NCBI GenBank assembly: GCA_028866015.1
Contig: JAGWIW010000001.1
Location: 1-64,000 of the forward strand
Length of the DNA: 64,000 nucleotides
From: Betaproteobacteria bacterium
GTDB lineage: Bacteria > Pseudomonadota > Gammaproteobacteria > Burkholderiales > Ferrovaceae
Direction of reading: 5' to 3'
Both the position numbers and the translations under genes were made by a program. Numbering within the stretch: position 1 is the stretch's first letter; each line of letters begins with the position of its first letter. Positions 45,521-53,999 of the stretch are shown here, in pieces. The notes under the pieces are model-generated. The model saw nothing but the letters and a program-made list of their open reading frames with translations. It ran no database searches and had not been told where the DNA came from.

Positions 45521-45567
45521 GAACACAGAAAAAATTACCGCTGACTCGCTTGAACTTTGGCTTTTTC

Positions 45568-45603
45568 AAAAAACGCATGCCACACCGCGGGGGTGTGGCA
45601 TGC
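45568..45603 (-). terminator. Strong rho-independent terminator closing oxidase operon A
   Basis: Perfect 12-bp stem GCATGCCACACC/GGTGTGGCATGC (45575-45586, 45592-45603) with a 5-nt loop. On the minus strand it is followed by GTTTTTT. It sits 29 nt after the 42-residue gene's stop and separates the CcoNO operon from operon B. Confidence 0.93.
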
Positions 45604-45632
45604 TGTTTTGCCCAAACCGCATCTAGACCCAA

Positions 45633-45761
45633 TCAGCTCTTGATGTGGGGTTTGTTCTTGTCGTAGTTGTCCACAAAGAAACTGTAGATAAATGGCGCAA
45701 TGAACGCAATGCTCAGCGGCAACAAGATGGCCAGCGGGCCGTAATCCAGATCGATCATCAT
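45633..45761 (-). CDS. Small single-helix membrane protein (42 residues), last gene of operon A
   Basis: Starts with two ATG codons (45761, 45758). One helix (GPLAILLPLSIAFIAPFIYS) and a hydrophilic end (DNYDKNKPHIKS). It is placed 38 nt after the 209-residue protein and right before the terminator. It could be a CcoQ-like small subunit. Helix sequence resembles that of the 81-residue protein at 42.6 kb. Confidence 0.65.
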   Translation of the reverse strand: MMIDLDYGPLAILLPLSIAFIAPFIYSFFVDNYDKNKPHIKS

Positions 45762-45799
45762 AATTCAGTAAGCTCCGATAAGTTGGCGACTGGCTTCAC

Positions 45800-46429
45800 T
45801 CAGTGGCTGGCGCCATGTCCATGGCGCGGCTGCCAGGCGGTGGGCGGAAGGCGCTTGATCATGAGGAACACGGCCAGGAAGAAGTAGGACAGGTAAAACA
45901 CGTCAATGGTGTAGCCCTTGTCCCACCAGGGTTGCTGGCGAATCCGGGTTCCGTCAGGACGGTAATTGCCTTCGAAGTTCGCAATAACCACGTGGTCACC
46001 CACTACGGTGTAGTCGCGCAAGTCAACGTGTTTTGCTTCAAGCGCCTTGACCTGGTCCTTGATGAGACGCAGATCGTCCATCGTCAGGGGGTGGCGCTCA
46101 AGCAATGCGTCATTCGATGTCCCTTTGTTCATGGCCACGATTCTTTGCATGGCCTCCGCGTCATCCTTTGCAGCCAGCACTTCAGGCTTGTCCATGGAAT
46201 TCACGTAGGGCGCATACAAGGCTGCGGTCGGGCGCTGACCCCACAACGGGAATGTCACGCAAAACGCAGTCATGACAGTAAGGAACACGAGCCAGACTAC
46301 GGGTGCCGGCACTGGATTGTTGTCCTCTGTGAGCCCGCCGAGCATTTCGGTTTCCCACAAGGTTTCATTTTTCTTGGTGGTGGCGTCATCAGACAACGTC
46401 ACCAGCGGTGCATCAAATCTCCATGACAT
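45800..46429 (-). CDS. Two-helix membrane protein with FPxWGxRP motif and periplasmic insert, copy A
   Basis: 209 residues. N-terminal NNPVPAPVVWLVFLTVMTAF then FPLWGQRP, which looks like the CcoP membrane anchor. A hydrophilic insert of about 95 residues with no CXXCH follows, then a second helix (YTIDVFYLSYFFLAVFLMIK). It takes the position where ccoP would be expected after ccoN-ccoO, yet is hemeless. Paralogous in layout to the 139-residue protein at 37.9 kb. AAGGGGG lies 8 nt before ATG. Confidence 0.7.
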   Translation of the reverse strand: MSWRFDAPLVTLSDDATTKKNETLWETEMLGGLTEDNNPVPAPVVWLVFLTVMTAFCVTFPLWGQRPTAALYAPYVNSMDKPEVLAAKDDAEAMQRIVAMNKGTSNDALLERHPLTMDDLRLIKDQVKALEAKHVDLRDYTVVGDHVVIANFEGNYRPDGTRIRQQPWWDKGYTIDVFYLSYFFLAVFLMIKRLPPTAWQPRHGHGASH

Positions 46430-46451
46430 GCGTAAATCCCCCTTGTTTCTG

Positions 46452-46485
46452 CGATGCCGGAACGCTGAAGCGCTGTTCCGGATCG
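46452..46485 (-). other. Intercistronic hairpin after the ccoO-like gene
   Basis: An 11-bp stem with a single bulged base: CGAT-g-CCGGAAC (46452-46463) and GTTCCGGATCG (46475-46485), 11-nt loop. No U-run, so it is more likely an mRNA processing or stability element than a terminator. It lies in the 86-nt gap between the CcoO-like gene and the 209-residue gene. Confidence 0.6.
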
Positions 46486-46515
46486 CAAGTCGTTCTGTTA
46501 GTCCCGAATGCCCTG

Positions 46516-47457
46516 TTACTTCAGCGTCAGCACAAAGTCGATCAGGCTGCGAATTTCGCTGTTGCGTGCGTACATCGGAACCTCGGGCGGCGTAATGCGC
46601 TTGCCTTCACGATATTCGTTGTACTCTGCTCGCCACTTCGGAAAATCGATCTTCTTTCCGTTGGCATCCACAGGGCCCCAGAGATAATCAAAACGGGGCA
46701 TGATCGAGTGCGGCTGCACCAGACGCGGGTTGAAGAAGTGCAACATCATCCACTCTTTCGAAGCGTTCCGCGAACCCACGTGAAGCAGGTCAGGCGCCTT
46801 ACGGTCGGAACCAAACGCGGTTGGCGACTCGCCGTTGAAGTCGCCCAGCATGGGCGGAGCACCAAATACCTGCCAGTCCTGGGTTTGTTCAGGCAGCAGG
46901 GTATGACACCACCAGCAGCCTTCCCGTACGAACAGGGTTTTTCCCGCGGCTGCGTGAAGGGTGTTTTCATCACCTGCGGCCTTTTCTACTGCTTCGGGAG
47001 TCCATCCCATGGTTGCCGTGGCATTTTCGATGTAGTAGTGCTTCTGCTCGTCAGCCTTGACCAGAAATACTGCACCAACATTCTTGCTGGCTTCCTTGAT
47101 TCGACCCTTCTCGATGCTCAGCTGTTTGGCAATGCCACCCAGGTTATCGGGGTGAAGCACGCCTCCGGGGAACGTCGTGCCCTTCTCGTAAACGTAGGCG
47201 TATGTGGGCTCCATGGGCTGTCCCGTCTTGGGATCCGTTTTCAGCAGAACCTTGAGCGGCTTGTGCCATCCCAGCAGGAACGGGTCATCCAGGTTGAAGC
47301 CGGATTCAGCGCCTGCCCACAGCTGCTTGTCCATGGCCACTTCCGTGGCGCTCACATTGTTGATGTCAAAACTGGGCATCAGCAAGGTGATGGTCATCGA
47401 GCCCCCCAGCGCCAGCGCAAAGAAGCGGGCGCCGATCTTGTACTCTCTGAAATTCAT
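46516..47457 (-). CDS. cbb3-type oxidase monoheme subunit CcoO-like
   Basis: 313 residues, longer than the usual 200-240 of CcoO. N-terminal membrane helix (FFALALGGSMTITLLMPSF), an added domain of about 150 residues, then the heme motif CWWCH. GSDRKAPDLLHVGSRNASKE, HFFNPRLVQPHSIMPRFDYL (axial Met) and a C-terminal LIDFVLTLK match CcoO order. The CWWCH spacer and the N-terminal expansion are unusual. It transfers electrons to CcoN. 27 nt after ccoN. Confidence 0.85.
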   Translation of the reverse strand: MNFREYKIGARFFALALGGSMTITLLMPSFDINNVSATEVAMDKQLWAGAESGFNLDDPFLLGWHKPLKVLLKTDPKTGQPMEPTYAYVYEKGTTFPGGVLHPDNLGGIAKQLSIEKGRIKEASKNVGAVFLVKADEQKHYYIENATATMGWTPEAVEKAAGDENTLHAAAGKTLFVREGCWWCHTLLPEQTQDWQVFGAPPMLGDFNGESPTAFGSDRKAPDLLHVGSRNASKEWMMLHFFNPRLVQPHSIMPRFDYLWGPVDANGKKIDFPKWRAEYNEYREGKRITPPEVPMYARNSEIRSLIDFVLTLK

Positions 47458-47484
47458 GTGTTATCTCCCCTTATCTTTTTCGGC

Positions 47485-48891
47485 TTATCGTTCGTAGGCC
47501 AGCTCATGCGGCATGCGACCTTCCGGAACCACCGTTCCAGCGCGCGCAGTCATCCACATGTTGTAGAGCCAGATGCAGTTGCCGGTAAAGACGAGAGAAC
47601 CACCGATCCAGCGGGCGATCATGTACGGATGCTCTGCGATCACCACATCGATGTAAGGCACTTCATAGATCTTCCCTGCACCCTGAATCAGCCCGGCAAT
47701 CGTCATGGACACCCAGTAGGTGGTGAAGCCAATGAGAAGCAGCCAGAAGTGGATGTTGCCCAGGGTAAGCGAGTACAGCTTGCGCTTCATGATGGTCTGA
47801 AGACCAAGGTACACCGCCGCAGCTTCAAGGAACGTGGAGAACCCGAGCAGCGCCAGGTGTGCATGAGCCACAATCCAGCCCGTGCCGTGGATATACCAGT
47901 TGATGGCGCGGGTCTGTTGGAAACCACCTTGCATGTTCAGGGGAATGGCCATGAGACAGCCTGTTACCGTGAAGCGGACTTCAAGGTTTTCCACAAACAT
48001 GTTCCACTTGCCCTGCATGGTCAGCAGGATGTTGGACACAAAGGCGATTGCAGGCACAAGAATCAGCACCCCTTCCACCGAAGCGAACGACTTGAGCCAT
48101 TCAGGAAGCGGGGCGGACATCAGGTGGTGAGCAGCGGGGGTGGAGTAGAACACCACCACAGACCAGAAATGCAGGTGACCAATCCGGTGGGAATACAGGG
48201 GGTTACCCGTGACCTTGGGAATGGTGTAGTAAGCAATGGCGGCAGCCACCGGGGTGATCCAAAGACCCAGCACGTTGTGTGCAAACCACCAGGTCAGGTA
48301 GGCCTCTGTCAGTCCGGTCAGGTGGAAGTATTCAGGCAGGTTACCCACGATGAATACGATGATCAGCATGAACGTTGCGGCGCCAAAGAACCAGTTGGTG
48401 GTATAGATACCCTGGGTACGGCGATGGATGATGGTCATCCAGACGTTGATGCCGAGCGGCACGGCAATGAATGCCACGATGTAAAGGTCAATGAACCAGG
48501 GGAAGTCGGAGTATTCACGACCGGAGGTCATGCCGAACCAAAGTACGGTCAGACCGAGCGAAAGGCCCACATTCCAGAGGAACGCGTTCCAGATCCCGAG
48601 TTTCTCAGACCAGAGCCGGGTGTTTCCGAGGGCTGGCGTGATGTACATCATGGCCATGCCGAATGCCATGGAAATCCAGCCGAAAATCACCGCGTGCACG
48701 TGCACTTGGCGCATGTGACCGAACGAGAGAAATTCCAGGCCGGTAACAAAGTCAGGAAATGCCAGCTTGGCCGCGTTAAACGCACCCAGACCGGTACCGA
48801 TCACGAACCAGGTGATCGCAGAAAAGCCGAAGTACACAGCCGCCGAACCTGGCGGAATGTCCTCGTTCTTGGCCATCAGATATTTGAGCAT
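47485..48891 (-). CDS. cbb3-like heme-copper oxidase subunit I (CcoN-like)
   Basis: 468 residues, about 12 helices. Heme and CuB ligands can be followed: low-spin heme His region QVHVHAVIFGW, CuB His in WWFAHNVLGLW, the pair AAHHL, and the HxH region VAHAHLALLGF. The Tyr six residues before the HH pair (FYSTPAAHH) matches the Tyr cross-linked to a CuB His in cbb3, pointing to an O2 reductase rather than NO reductase. GAGGGGGG lies 8 nt before ATG. The sequence differs considerably from standard CcoN (for example GPHHLHY is AAHHLMS), so it is a divergent branch. Confidence 0.88.
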   Translation of the reverse strand: MLKYLMAKNEDIPPGSAAVYFGFSAITWFVIGTGLGAFNAAKLAFPDFVTGLEFLSFGHMRQVHVHAVIFGWISMAFGMAMMYITPALGNTRLWSEKLGIWNAFLWNVGLSLGLTVLWFGMTSGREYSDFPWFIDLYIVAFIAVPLGINVWMTIIHRRTQGIYTTNWFFGAATFMLIIVFIVGNLPEYFHLTGLTEAYLTWWFAHNVLGLWITPVAAAIAYYTIPKVTGNPLYSHRIGHLHFWSVVVFYSTPAAHHLMSAPLPEWLKSFASVEGVLILVPAIAFVSNILLTMQGKWNMFVENLEVRFTVTGCLMAIPLNMQGGFQQTRAINWYIHGTGWIVAHAHLALLGFSTFLEAAAVYLGLQTIMKRKLYSLTLGNIHFWLLLIGFTTYWVSMTIAGLIQGAGKIYEVPYIDVVIAEHPYMIARWIGGSLVFTGNCIWLYNMWMTARAGTVVPEGRMPHELAYER

Positions 48892-48984
48892 TATCGGAAC
48901 CCCCCTCTATCGCTCTAAAACTTGAAACTGCTGAATCAATTTTTTATTTGGAATGCCGCCCAATGCGGCCCAATCGGTTAGTTC

Positions 48985-49092
48985 TCAGTGGCTTTGGTTC
49001 TTTTTCTTGAGCGGCATGAGAATGTACCAGGAAAGCAACATGCTTGAAAATGCCAGCGAAATTCCCAAAATTGTCGCAAACGTACTCAACAT
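48985..49092 (-). CDS. Small single-helix membrane protein (35 residues)
   Basis: ATG at 49092 preceded by AAGGAG at 9 nt. One helix (TFATILGISLAFSSMLLSWY) and a Lys-rich end (PLKKKNQSH). Upstream of the CcoN-like gene in the same direction. Too short for routine gene callers, but the ribosome site and the neighbours support it. Possible small oxidase subunit; no family recognised. Confidence 0.65.
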   Translation of the reverse strand: MLSTFATILGISLAFSSMLLSWYILMPLKKKNQSH

Positions 49093-49154
49093 GGTATTTG
49101 ACTCCTTAACGGCTTGGTAGTTATTTGAAGGTCAGGTCCCAAATTGCCTGCGGG

Positions 49155-49430
49155 TCAAGCCACGTTTTCCAGAGCATCATGACGTCTGAAGGAAATAGCC
49201 AGAATCATCACGTAGGCAAAGCCAAAGACAAGCATGCACCAGTCAATAAAACCGGTAAATGTAACAGGGTTGTAGGCCTCACCCATCCAGCCACCCCAGT
49301 CACCAAACTTGCCACGGCCCAGAAAGCACATAAGGGTAGCACCAAACACGCTGCCATTCCCCATGCCCGTGAGCATGCCCCCGACAATCATGAGCCAAAA
49401 GCCCCGTTTCGCGATCGATTTTTTCTGCAT
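49155..49430 (-). CDS. Two-helix membrane protein (91 residues)
   Basis: Helices GFWLMIVGGMLTGMGNGSVF and FIDWCMLVFGFAYVMILAIS, with a Gly/Trp-rich loop between (GRGKFGDWGGWMGEAYNP). The start is preceded by a run of nine G (49432-49440) acting as ribosome site. First gene of the CcoN operon after the ACIII genes. No family recognised. Confidence 0.6.
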   Translation of the reverse strand: MQKKSIAKRGFWLMIVGGMLTGMGNGSVFGATLMCFLGRGKFGDWGGWMGEAYNPVTFTGFIDWCMLVFGFAYVMILAISFRRHDALENVA

Positions 49431-49477
49431 TCCCCCCCCCTATTGGTAACTCTTTATTGCAAAAATAAAACGCACCG

Positions 49478-49556
49478 GGTTCACATTCATTTGGTGAACC
49501 TGCAGAACAGTTGTAACGCTATGTTTTTAGACTTTATCCAGGAAAAACCCCTGGAT
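49478..49556. other. Two hairpins between the ACIII genes and the CcoN operon
   Basis: GGTTCAC/GTGAACC (49478-49484, 49494-49500) and ATCCAGG/CCTGGAT (49536-49542, 49550-49556) form 7-bp stems in the 203-bp gap after actF. Neither has a U-run on the minus strand. They may mark the 3' end of the ACIII message or flank a promoter for the CcoN operon. Confidence 0.45.
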
Positions 49557-49633
49557 GCGGGTTGTCGCTCCCCATGATTGGTGCCTTTATACCAGCATCA
49601 AACCCGCATTTCAACCTTGCAGTGCGCAACCGC

Positions 49634-50638
49634 TCATCGAATGAGCTGGTTGCGTCTCAGGCGTGCACGCACTATGGCTGCGGCCGCCCCAAAAACCACC
49701 AGCGTCACGCCGATATCAAAAAGGCCTGTCATCGGCATGTGCGGTGTAGGGTAAGCCCCTGAAATCCAGGTGTATCGCTCAAGCCAGCTGCCCAATGCCA
49801 CTGAAGAAGCCACGGCAATGATGACCTTGTGCGAATGCCGGCTGAACGGAAATACCAGGGTAACAAATGGGATCACGAACTTGAGGGCAAAAAATGCCCA
49901 GAAGAGTCCACTGTAATAGCCATCCTGCATTTGCCAGAGCCTTTCGGTTTCCTCCGGAAAGTTGCCATACCAGATGATGAGGTACTGGGCAAAAAAGGTG
50001 TACACCCAAAGAATGGTGAATGCCAGCATCATTTGGGCGATGTAGTTGTACAGGTGTTCCGGGGGAGGGGTGATGAAGGACTTCGTCTTGTCAAGAAAAT
50101 ACAGTGACAGGACAAGTACAGCCAGGAACATGCCAAATGCACTGACAAAATGATACATGGCAAAAATCGAGCTTTCCCAGTTGGGCAACAGCGTCATTTC
50201 AAAATCCCATGAAACCATGGTGCAAAACAGGACATGGGCAAAGGGAATGAGCGTGGCCACCATTTTGAAATTGTGCAGATCTTCAGCAGAACGTTCCGCC
50301 TTGGCCTGGAATTTGATGAACAGGCCGTAGAGGGTGCCCACTGCCAGAAATCCGAGGATTTCACGAGCAGCCAGGAAACCCAGATTGTTCCAGCGAGGAA
50401 GCTTTTCAAAACTTCCAACCCATGGGAACGTAAGACTTCCGCCAAAGAGCAGAATCAAAAGCAGCACGAAGGCGAGCGGAAAGAGCGCAAAGAACGATAC
50501 GGAGATGACCCGGATATCGAAGCGCCATTTGGCATTGACCAGGTGCAGGAGCGCAGCCAGGGTCACGCCCGCCAGGGACAGGTGGAGCACTACCAGAAAA
50601 TCAACAGTCAGCACAGACCAGCTTGAAAACGAAATCAC
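49634..50638 (-). CDS. actF: Alternative complex III membrane subunit ActF
   Basis: 334 residues with about ten helices, smaller than usual ActF (about 400). NWESSIFAMYHFVSAFGMFL, FAQYLIIWYGNFPEETERLW and the preceding helix are characteristic of the ActF/NrfD-like quinol-interacting subunit (QYLIIWYGNxPEE). ActF pairs with ActC in the membrane. Last gene of the act run. Confidence 0.9.
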   Translation of the reverse strand: MISFSSWSVLTVDFLVVLHLSLAGVTLAALLHLVNAKWRFDIRVISVSFFALFPLAFVLLLILLFGGSLTFPWVGSFEKLPRWNNLGFLAAREILGFLAVGTLYGLFIKFQAKAERSAEDLHNFKMVATLIPFAHVLFCTMVSWDFEMTLLPNWESSIFAMYHFVSAFGMFLAVLVLSLYFLDKTKSFITPPPEHLYNYIAQMMLAFTILWVYTFFAQYLIIWYGNFPEETERLWQMQDGYYSGLFWAFFALKFVIPFVTLVFPFSRHSHKVIIAVASSVALGSWLERYTWISGAYPTPHMPMTGLFDIGVTLVVFGAAAAIVRARLRRNQLIR

Positions 50639-50653
50639 GGTTAGCTCCTTAGG

Positions 50654-51181
50654 TCACTTCGCACTCACGGCGGGGGCCTGATCGGCCTTGAGCCCGTGGC
50701 GGACGTAATTCACCAGATCCCAGCGTTCGGAGGGATACATGTCATTTCCATAGGAAGGCATGAGCGCACCGCCAAACGTCACATGGGCAAATATGTAACC
50801 CTCAGGCACTTCCTTCTGAACCCGCTCGGAAGTCAGGTCAAATGGGCGGACGAGCAACTTGGCTCCAACCGGCCCATCCCCCGTACCCGAGTTGCCATGG
50901 CAGGGAACGCAGTAGATCTTGAACATTTCCCGACCCCGGGCAATCGATTCATGTGTGGCCGGGTTCGGGTTTGGCAGTTTCATGGCGGCATCATGATCGT
51001 GGACATAGGGTGTTGTTTTGGTGCCCGCCATGGGAACCGACCTCTCCGGGAACGGCCGGACGGAGTCTGGGCCCTCCTGCGGCTTGATACTGATCTGATT
51101 GGCCATGTCCTTGCTCCACGGCCACGCCATGGCAAGAGAGGGAACCAGGGCTGTCAAAGCGATCCAGCGTTTCAATTTCAT
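50654..51181 (-). CDS. actE: Alternative complex III monoheme cytochrome c ActE
   Basis: 175 residues with an N-terminal signal peptide (ALTALVPSLAMA) that lacks the lipobox Cys found in some ActE. Heme motif CVPCHGNSGTGDGPVG and a candidate axial Met in GGALMPSYGNDM. ActE takes electrons from ActA/ActB and passes them to the oxidase or a soluble cytochrome. It overlaps actD by 4 nt. Confidence 0.9.
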   Translation of the reverse strand: MKLKRWIALTALVPSLAMAWPWSKDMANQISIKPQEGPDSVRPFPERSVPMAGTKTTPYVHDHDAAMKLPNPNPATHESIARGREMFKIYCVPCHGNSGTGDGPVGAKLLVRPFDLTSERVQKEVPEGYIFAHVTFGGALMPSYGNDMYPSERWDLVNYVRHGLKADQAPAVSAK

Positions 51182-51708
51182 CGTCCTTGTTCTCCCATGA
51201 TTTCGAGAGGCTGATGCCGTTCAAAAATCCCATTCACTTTCGGAATCACCAGCGGATCCGCCTTGACCAGGATGCCGATCTTGTCTTCCGAGATGCGCGT
51301 GTTGTACAGAGGGCTGCGATTGCCGGGCAATTTCCAGGCAATGAAACAACCCACCACCGTCATCAGCACGCCAATCAGGATGAACAGCTCGTAGGTCAGA
51401 ACCATGTCGGGTGGAATGGGCACAATCGGCCGGCCACCACGGATCTGCTGGAGAAAATTGCCCTGGGCCGAGGCAATCAGTGTGAAGCCGATGGTGCTAC
51501 CCAGCACCGCTCCGGCCAACGTATAGAGCTGCACGTAAACCGGGCGGCTTCCCAACATTTCCGACAACTCCGGATGTTCGATGGGAGACTTGATCAGCAC
51601 GTCATCCATGCGAAACCCAGGCAGATTGGAAACCTTCAGCTCCTGCAACGCCCGGCCTGCGGCCTCAAAGTCATTAAACAATGCCAAAGTATGTGCCTTG
51701 CTCATCAT
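51178..51708 (-). CDS. actD: Alternative complex III subunit ActD (DUF3341)
   Basis: 176 residues. N-terminal cytoplasmic domain (LALFNDFEAAGRALQELKVS), two membrane helices in the middle (LAGAVLGSTIGFTLIASAQG, ELFILIGVLMTVVGCFIAW) and a C-terminal domain with KADPLVIPKVNGIFE. Standard ActD layout; its exact role is not known. It overlaps actC and actE by 4 nt each. Confidence 0.92.
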   Translation of the reverse strand: MMSKAHTLALFNDFEAAGRALQELKVSNLPGFRMDDVLIKSPIEHPELSEMLGSRPVYVQLYTLAGAVLGSTIGFTLIASAQGNFLQQIRGGRPIVPIPPDMVLTYELFILIGVLMTVVGCFIAWKLPGNRSPLYNTRISEDKIGILVKADPLVIPKVNGIFERHQPLEIMGEQGR

Positions 51709-53102
51709 GCCCTCGCCTTGCGTGCCACGAATCGGTGATAGACCATTTCCTTCACTTCATACATGGAGACTGTCGGGAAAATCTTGCAGAACAGCATGAA
51801 CAGCATGCTGAACCACCCGAAACTGCCCGCAACGATCCCCCATTGCACCCAGCTGGGCATCCAGTGATCGGTCCAGGTCCAGGGGTAGAAGCCATGGGCG
51901 AATGTCGGCGTAACAATCATGAACCGCTCAAGCCACATGCCCAGGTTGAGCAGCAGCGACACCACCAGCATCACGGGGATGTTGTTCCTCAAGGATTTGA
52001 ACGCCAGGGCGAATGGAACCACGGAGCCCAGGAAGTTCATGGCCCACCAGTAGGCAGCGTAGTCCCCAGTGGCCCGGAAAAGCAGCGTTTGCTTCGCCAC
52101 CGGGTCATCGCCATACCAGACCGATGCGTATTCCACCAGATTGAGATAGGTCCAGACCATGGCAATCGCAAAGGTCAGCCGGCAGGTTTTGTCCAGAATC
52201 GGCATCGTCATGTATTCCTCAAAACGGAACACGTAACGCAACACGATGAACAGGGTGATGATGGCGGCACAGCCTGAGTAAAGGGCCCCGGCAACAAAGT
52301 AGGGCGGGAACGACGTAATGTGCCAGCCAGGCTGCTGCGAAACCGCAAAATCGGTTGCCACGATGGAGTGCACTGAAACCGCCAGCGGAATCAAAAAGCA
52401 GGCTACGGTCAGGTACGCCACCCTGAAATTGGCCCATTGCCGATCTGTGCCCTGCCATCCCAACGACAGGAGCCAGTAGAACTTCTTGCGCACCCCTTTC
52501 GCATTGTCTCGACAAATTGCAAGATCAGGGATCATCCCGAAATAAAGAAAGACAATGGATGAGGTCAGATAAGTTCCAATGGCCGTCGCATCCCACACCA
52601 ATGGGGAATTGAAGTTTGGCCAGGCCCAGCGTTCATTGGGGTAGGCAACCACATAATAGAACTCCCATACCCGGCCCAGGTGTACCAGCACGAAGAGTCC
52701 GGCAGTCATGAGCGAGAACGTGGTCATTGCCTCTGCAAAACGGTAGATGGGCTTGCGCCAGTCCGCATGCATGATGTGCAAAATGGCTGAAAGCAACGTT
52801 CCAGAATGGCTCATCCCAATCCAGAAAATGAACGTGGCGATATAAAGACCCCAGACTTGGGGATTTTCCAGATCAGCCACACCCAGTCCGTTCTGGTACT
52901 GATAGATCTCGCAGTACACGCCAAAGCCGAACAGGGCCAGGGATGCCAGGAAAATGACCCAGTACATCAGCCGCGGGCGTTCCATACTGCGCAGAACGTC
53001 CTTGTTGATTTGTGCCCAGGCTATCTCATCATTGATGTCCTTCGCCTTGGGAACAAATCTTCGTTCTATTTCAATGTCTTTTTCGTCGGTCGATTGAATC
53101 AT
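51705..53102 (-). CDS. actC: Alternative complex III membrane subunit ActC (NrfD/PsrC family)
   Basis: 465 residues, about ten helices. GMSHSGTLLSAILHIMHADWR, FNSPLVWDATAIGTYLTSSI and EYASVWYGDDPVAKQTLLFR match ActC. It carries the quinol-oxidising site near ActB. It starts 51 nt after actB2, the largest gap between the act genes. Confidence 0.94.
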   Translation of the reverse strand: MIQSTDEKDIEIERRFVPKAKDINDEIAWAQINKDVLRSMERPRLMYWVIFLASLALFGFGVYCEIYQYQNGLGVADLENPQVWGLYIATFIFWIGMSHSGTLLSAILHIMHADWRKPIYRFAEAMTTFSLMTAGLFVLVHLGRVWEFYYVVAYPNERWAWPNFNSPLVWDATAIGTYLTSSIVFLYFGMIPDLAICRDNAKGVRKKFYWLLSLGWQGTDRQWANFRVAYLTVACFLIPLAVSVHSIVATDFAVSQQPGWHITSFPPYFVAGALYSGCAAIITLFIVLRYVFRFEEYMTMPILDKTCRLTFAIAMVWTYLNLVEYASVWYGDDPVAKQTLLFRATGDYAAYWWAMNFLGSVVPFALAFKSLRNNIPVMLVVSLLLNLGMWLERFMIVTPTFAHGFYPWTWTDHWMPSWVQWGIVAGSFGWFSMLFMLFCKIFPTVSMYEVKEMVYHRFVARKARA

Positions 53103-53153
53103 GCTTGAGGTTCCAATTGTAGAATCCAGAAAGTCATGGCAGGTCCTGTGCCA

Positions 53154-53999
53154 TCAGGCCTGAAGGTCCCGAATCCTTTCCATGTATACGATGGAAGGAT
53201 AGGTACGGAGATCTTCGAAAATCCGATAGCCGCGCATGTTTTCGTCGCTTTTCTCCTGCTTGTCCTTGGCGAGATCGATCTGCTGGCGTTCCCACATCTT
53301 TGCCACCTGAGATTTGCTGTCAGCAAGATTGCCAAAGGTAATCGCCGAAGTGGGGCAGGCTTGGGCGCAGGCCGTGGTGACTTCCCCATCCTCCACTTTC
53401 CTGCCTTCGGTTCGCGCCCGGTTTTTGGCTTCCACCAGTCGCTGCACGCAGAAAGTGCACTTCTCCATCACCCCTTTGCTGCGCACCGTGACGTCCGGGT
53501 TGAGCTGCTGTTCCAGCGGATTGGGCCAGGCACGCTCGGGATACTGCCACCAGTTGAAGTAGCGAACTTTATAGGGACAGTTTGCCGAACAGTAGCGTGA
53601 GCCGATGCAGCGGTTGTAAACCTGGGAGTTCAATCCATCGGGCGTGTGGTGCGTGGCACCGACAGGGCATACCACTTCGCATGGCGCCGATTCACACTGC
53701 TGGCACAGCATCGGCAGGAACTGGGCCCCACGCTCAGGGAACTTGGGCAACGCGTCACCTTCACCCCAATAACGTTCGATCCGGATCCAGTGCATGGCCT
53801 GCCCTTTGGAAAAGGCTTCCTTGCCCACCACGGGCAAGTTGTTCTCGGCATAACAGGCCGTCGTGCAGGCGTTGCAACCCGTGCACGCATCCAGGTCGAT
53901 GACCATGGCCCACTTGTAGTCCTTGTCCTTGTATTGGCCTTCGTAGGGGCGTTTGACCCGAAGGGAGGACCAGTTCTTGATGAGGTTACTGAGTGACAC
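53154..53999 (-). CDS. actB2: Alternative complex III iron-sulfur subunit ActB2
   Basis: 281 residues from GTG at 53999 with GGAG 7 nt upstream. Four ferredoxin-type motifs are visible: CTGCNACTTAC, CQQCESAPCEVVC, CIGSRYCSANC and CTFC..CAQAC, the set that in ACIII holds three [4Fe-4S] and one [3Fe-4S] clusters. In the structurally known complexes ActB is one fused chain; here B1 and B2 are separate genes overlapping by 14 nt. Confidence 0.92.
   Translation of the reverse strand: MSLSNLIKNWSSLRVKRPYEGQYKDKDYKWAMVIDLDACTGCNACTTACYAENNLPVVGKEAFSKGQAMHWIRIERYWGEGDALPKFPERGAQFLPMLCQQCESAPCEVVCPVGATHHTPDGLNSQVYNRCIGSRYCSANCPYKVRYFNWWQYPERAWPNPLEQQLNPDVTVRSKGVMEKCTFCVQRLVEAKNRARTEGRKVEDGEVTTACAQACPTSAITFGNLADSKSQVAKMWERQQIDLAKDKQEKSDENMRGYRIFEDLRTYPSIVYMERIRDLQA

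Noticed and set aside
45224-45526. Longer start for the 70-residue protein
   Set aside because: The extra 30 codons cover the predicted promoter and have no ribosome site.
46408-48918. Long plus-strand frame (836 codons) opposite ccoO/ccoN
   Set aside because: Antisense to well-supported oxidase genes, His/Gln/Arg-rich without domains; a by-product of codon bias on the other strand.
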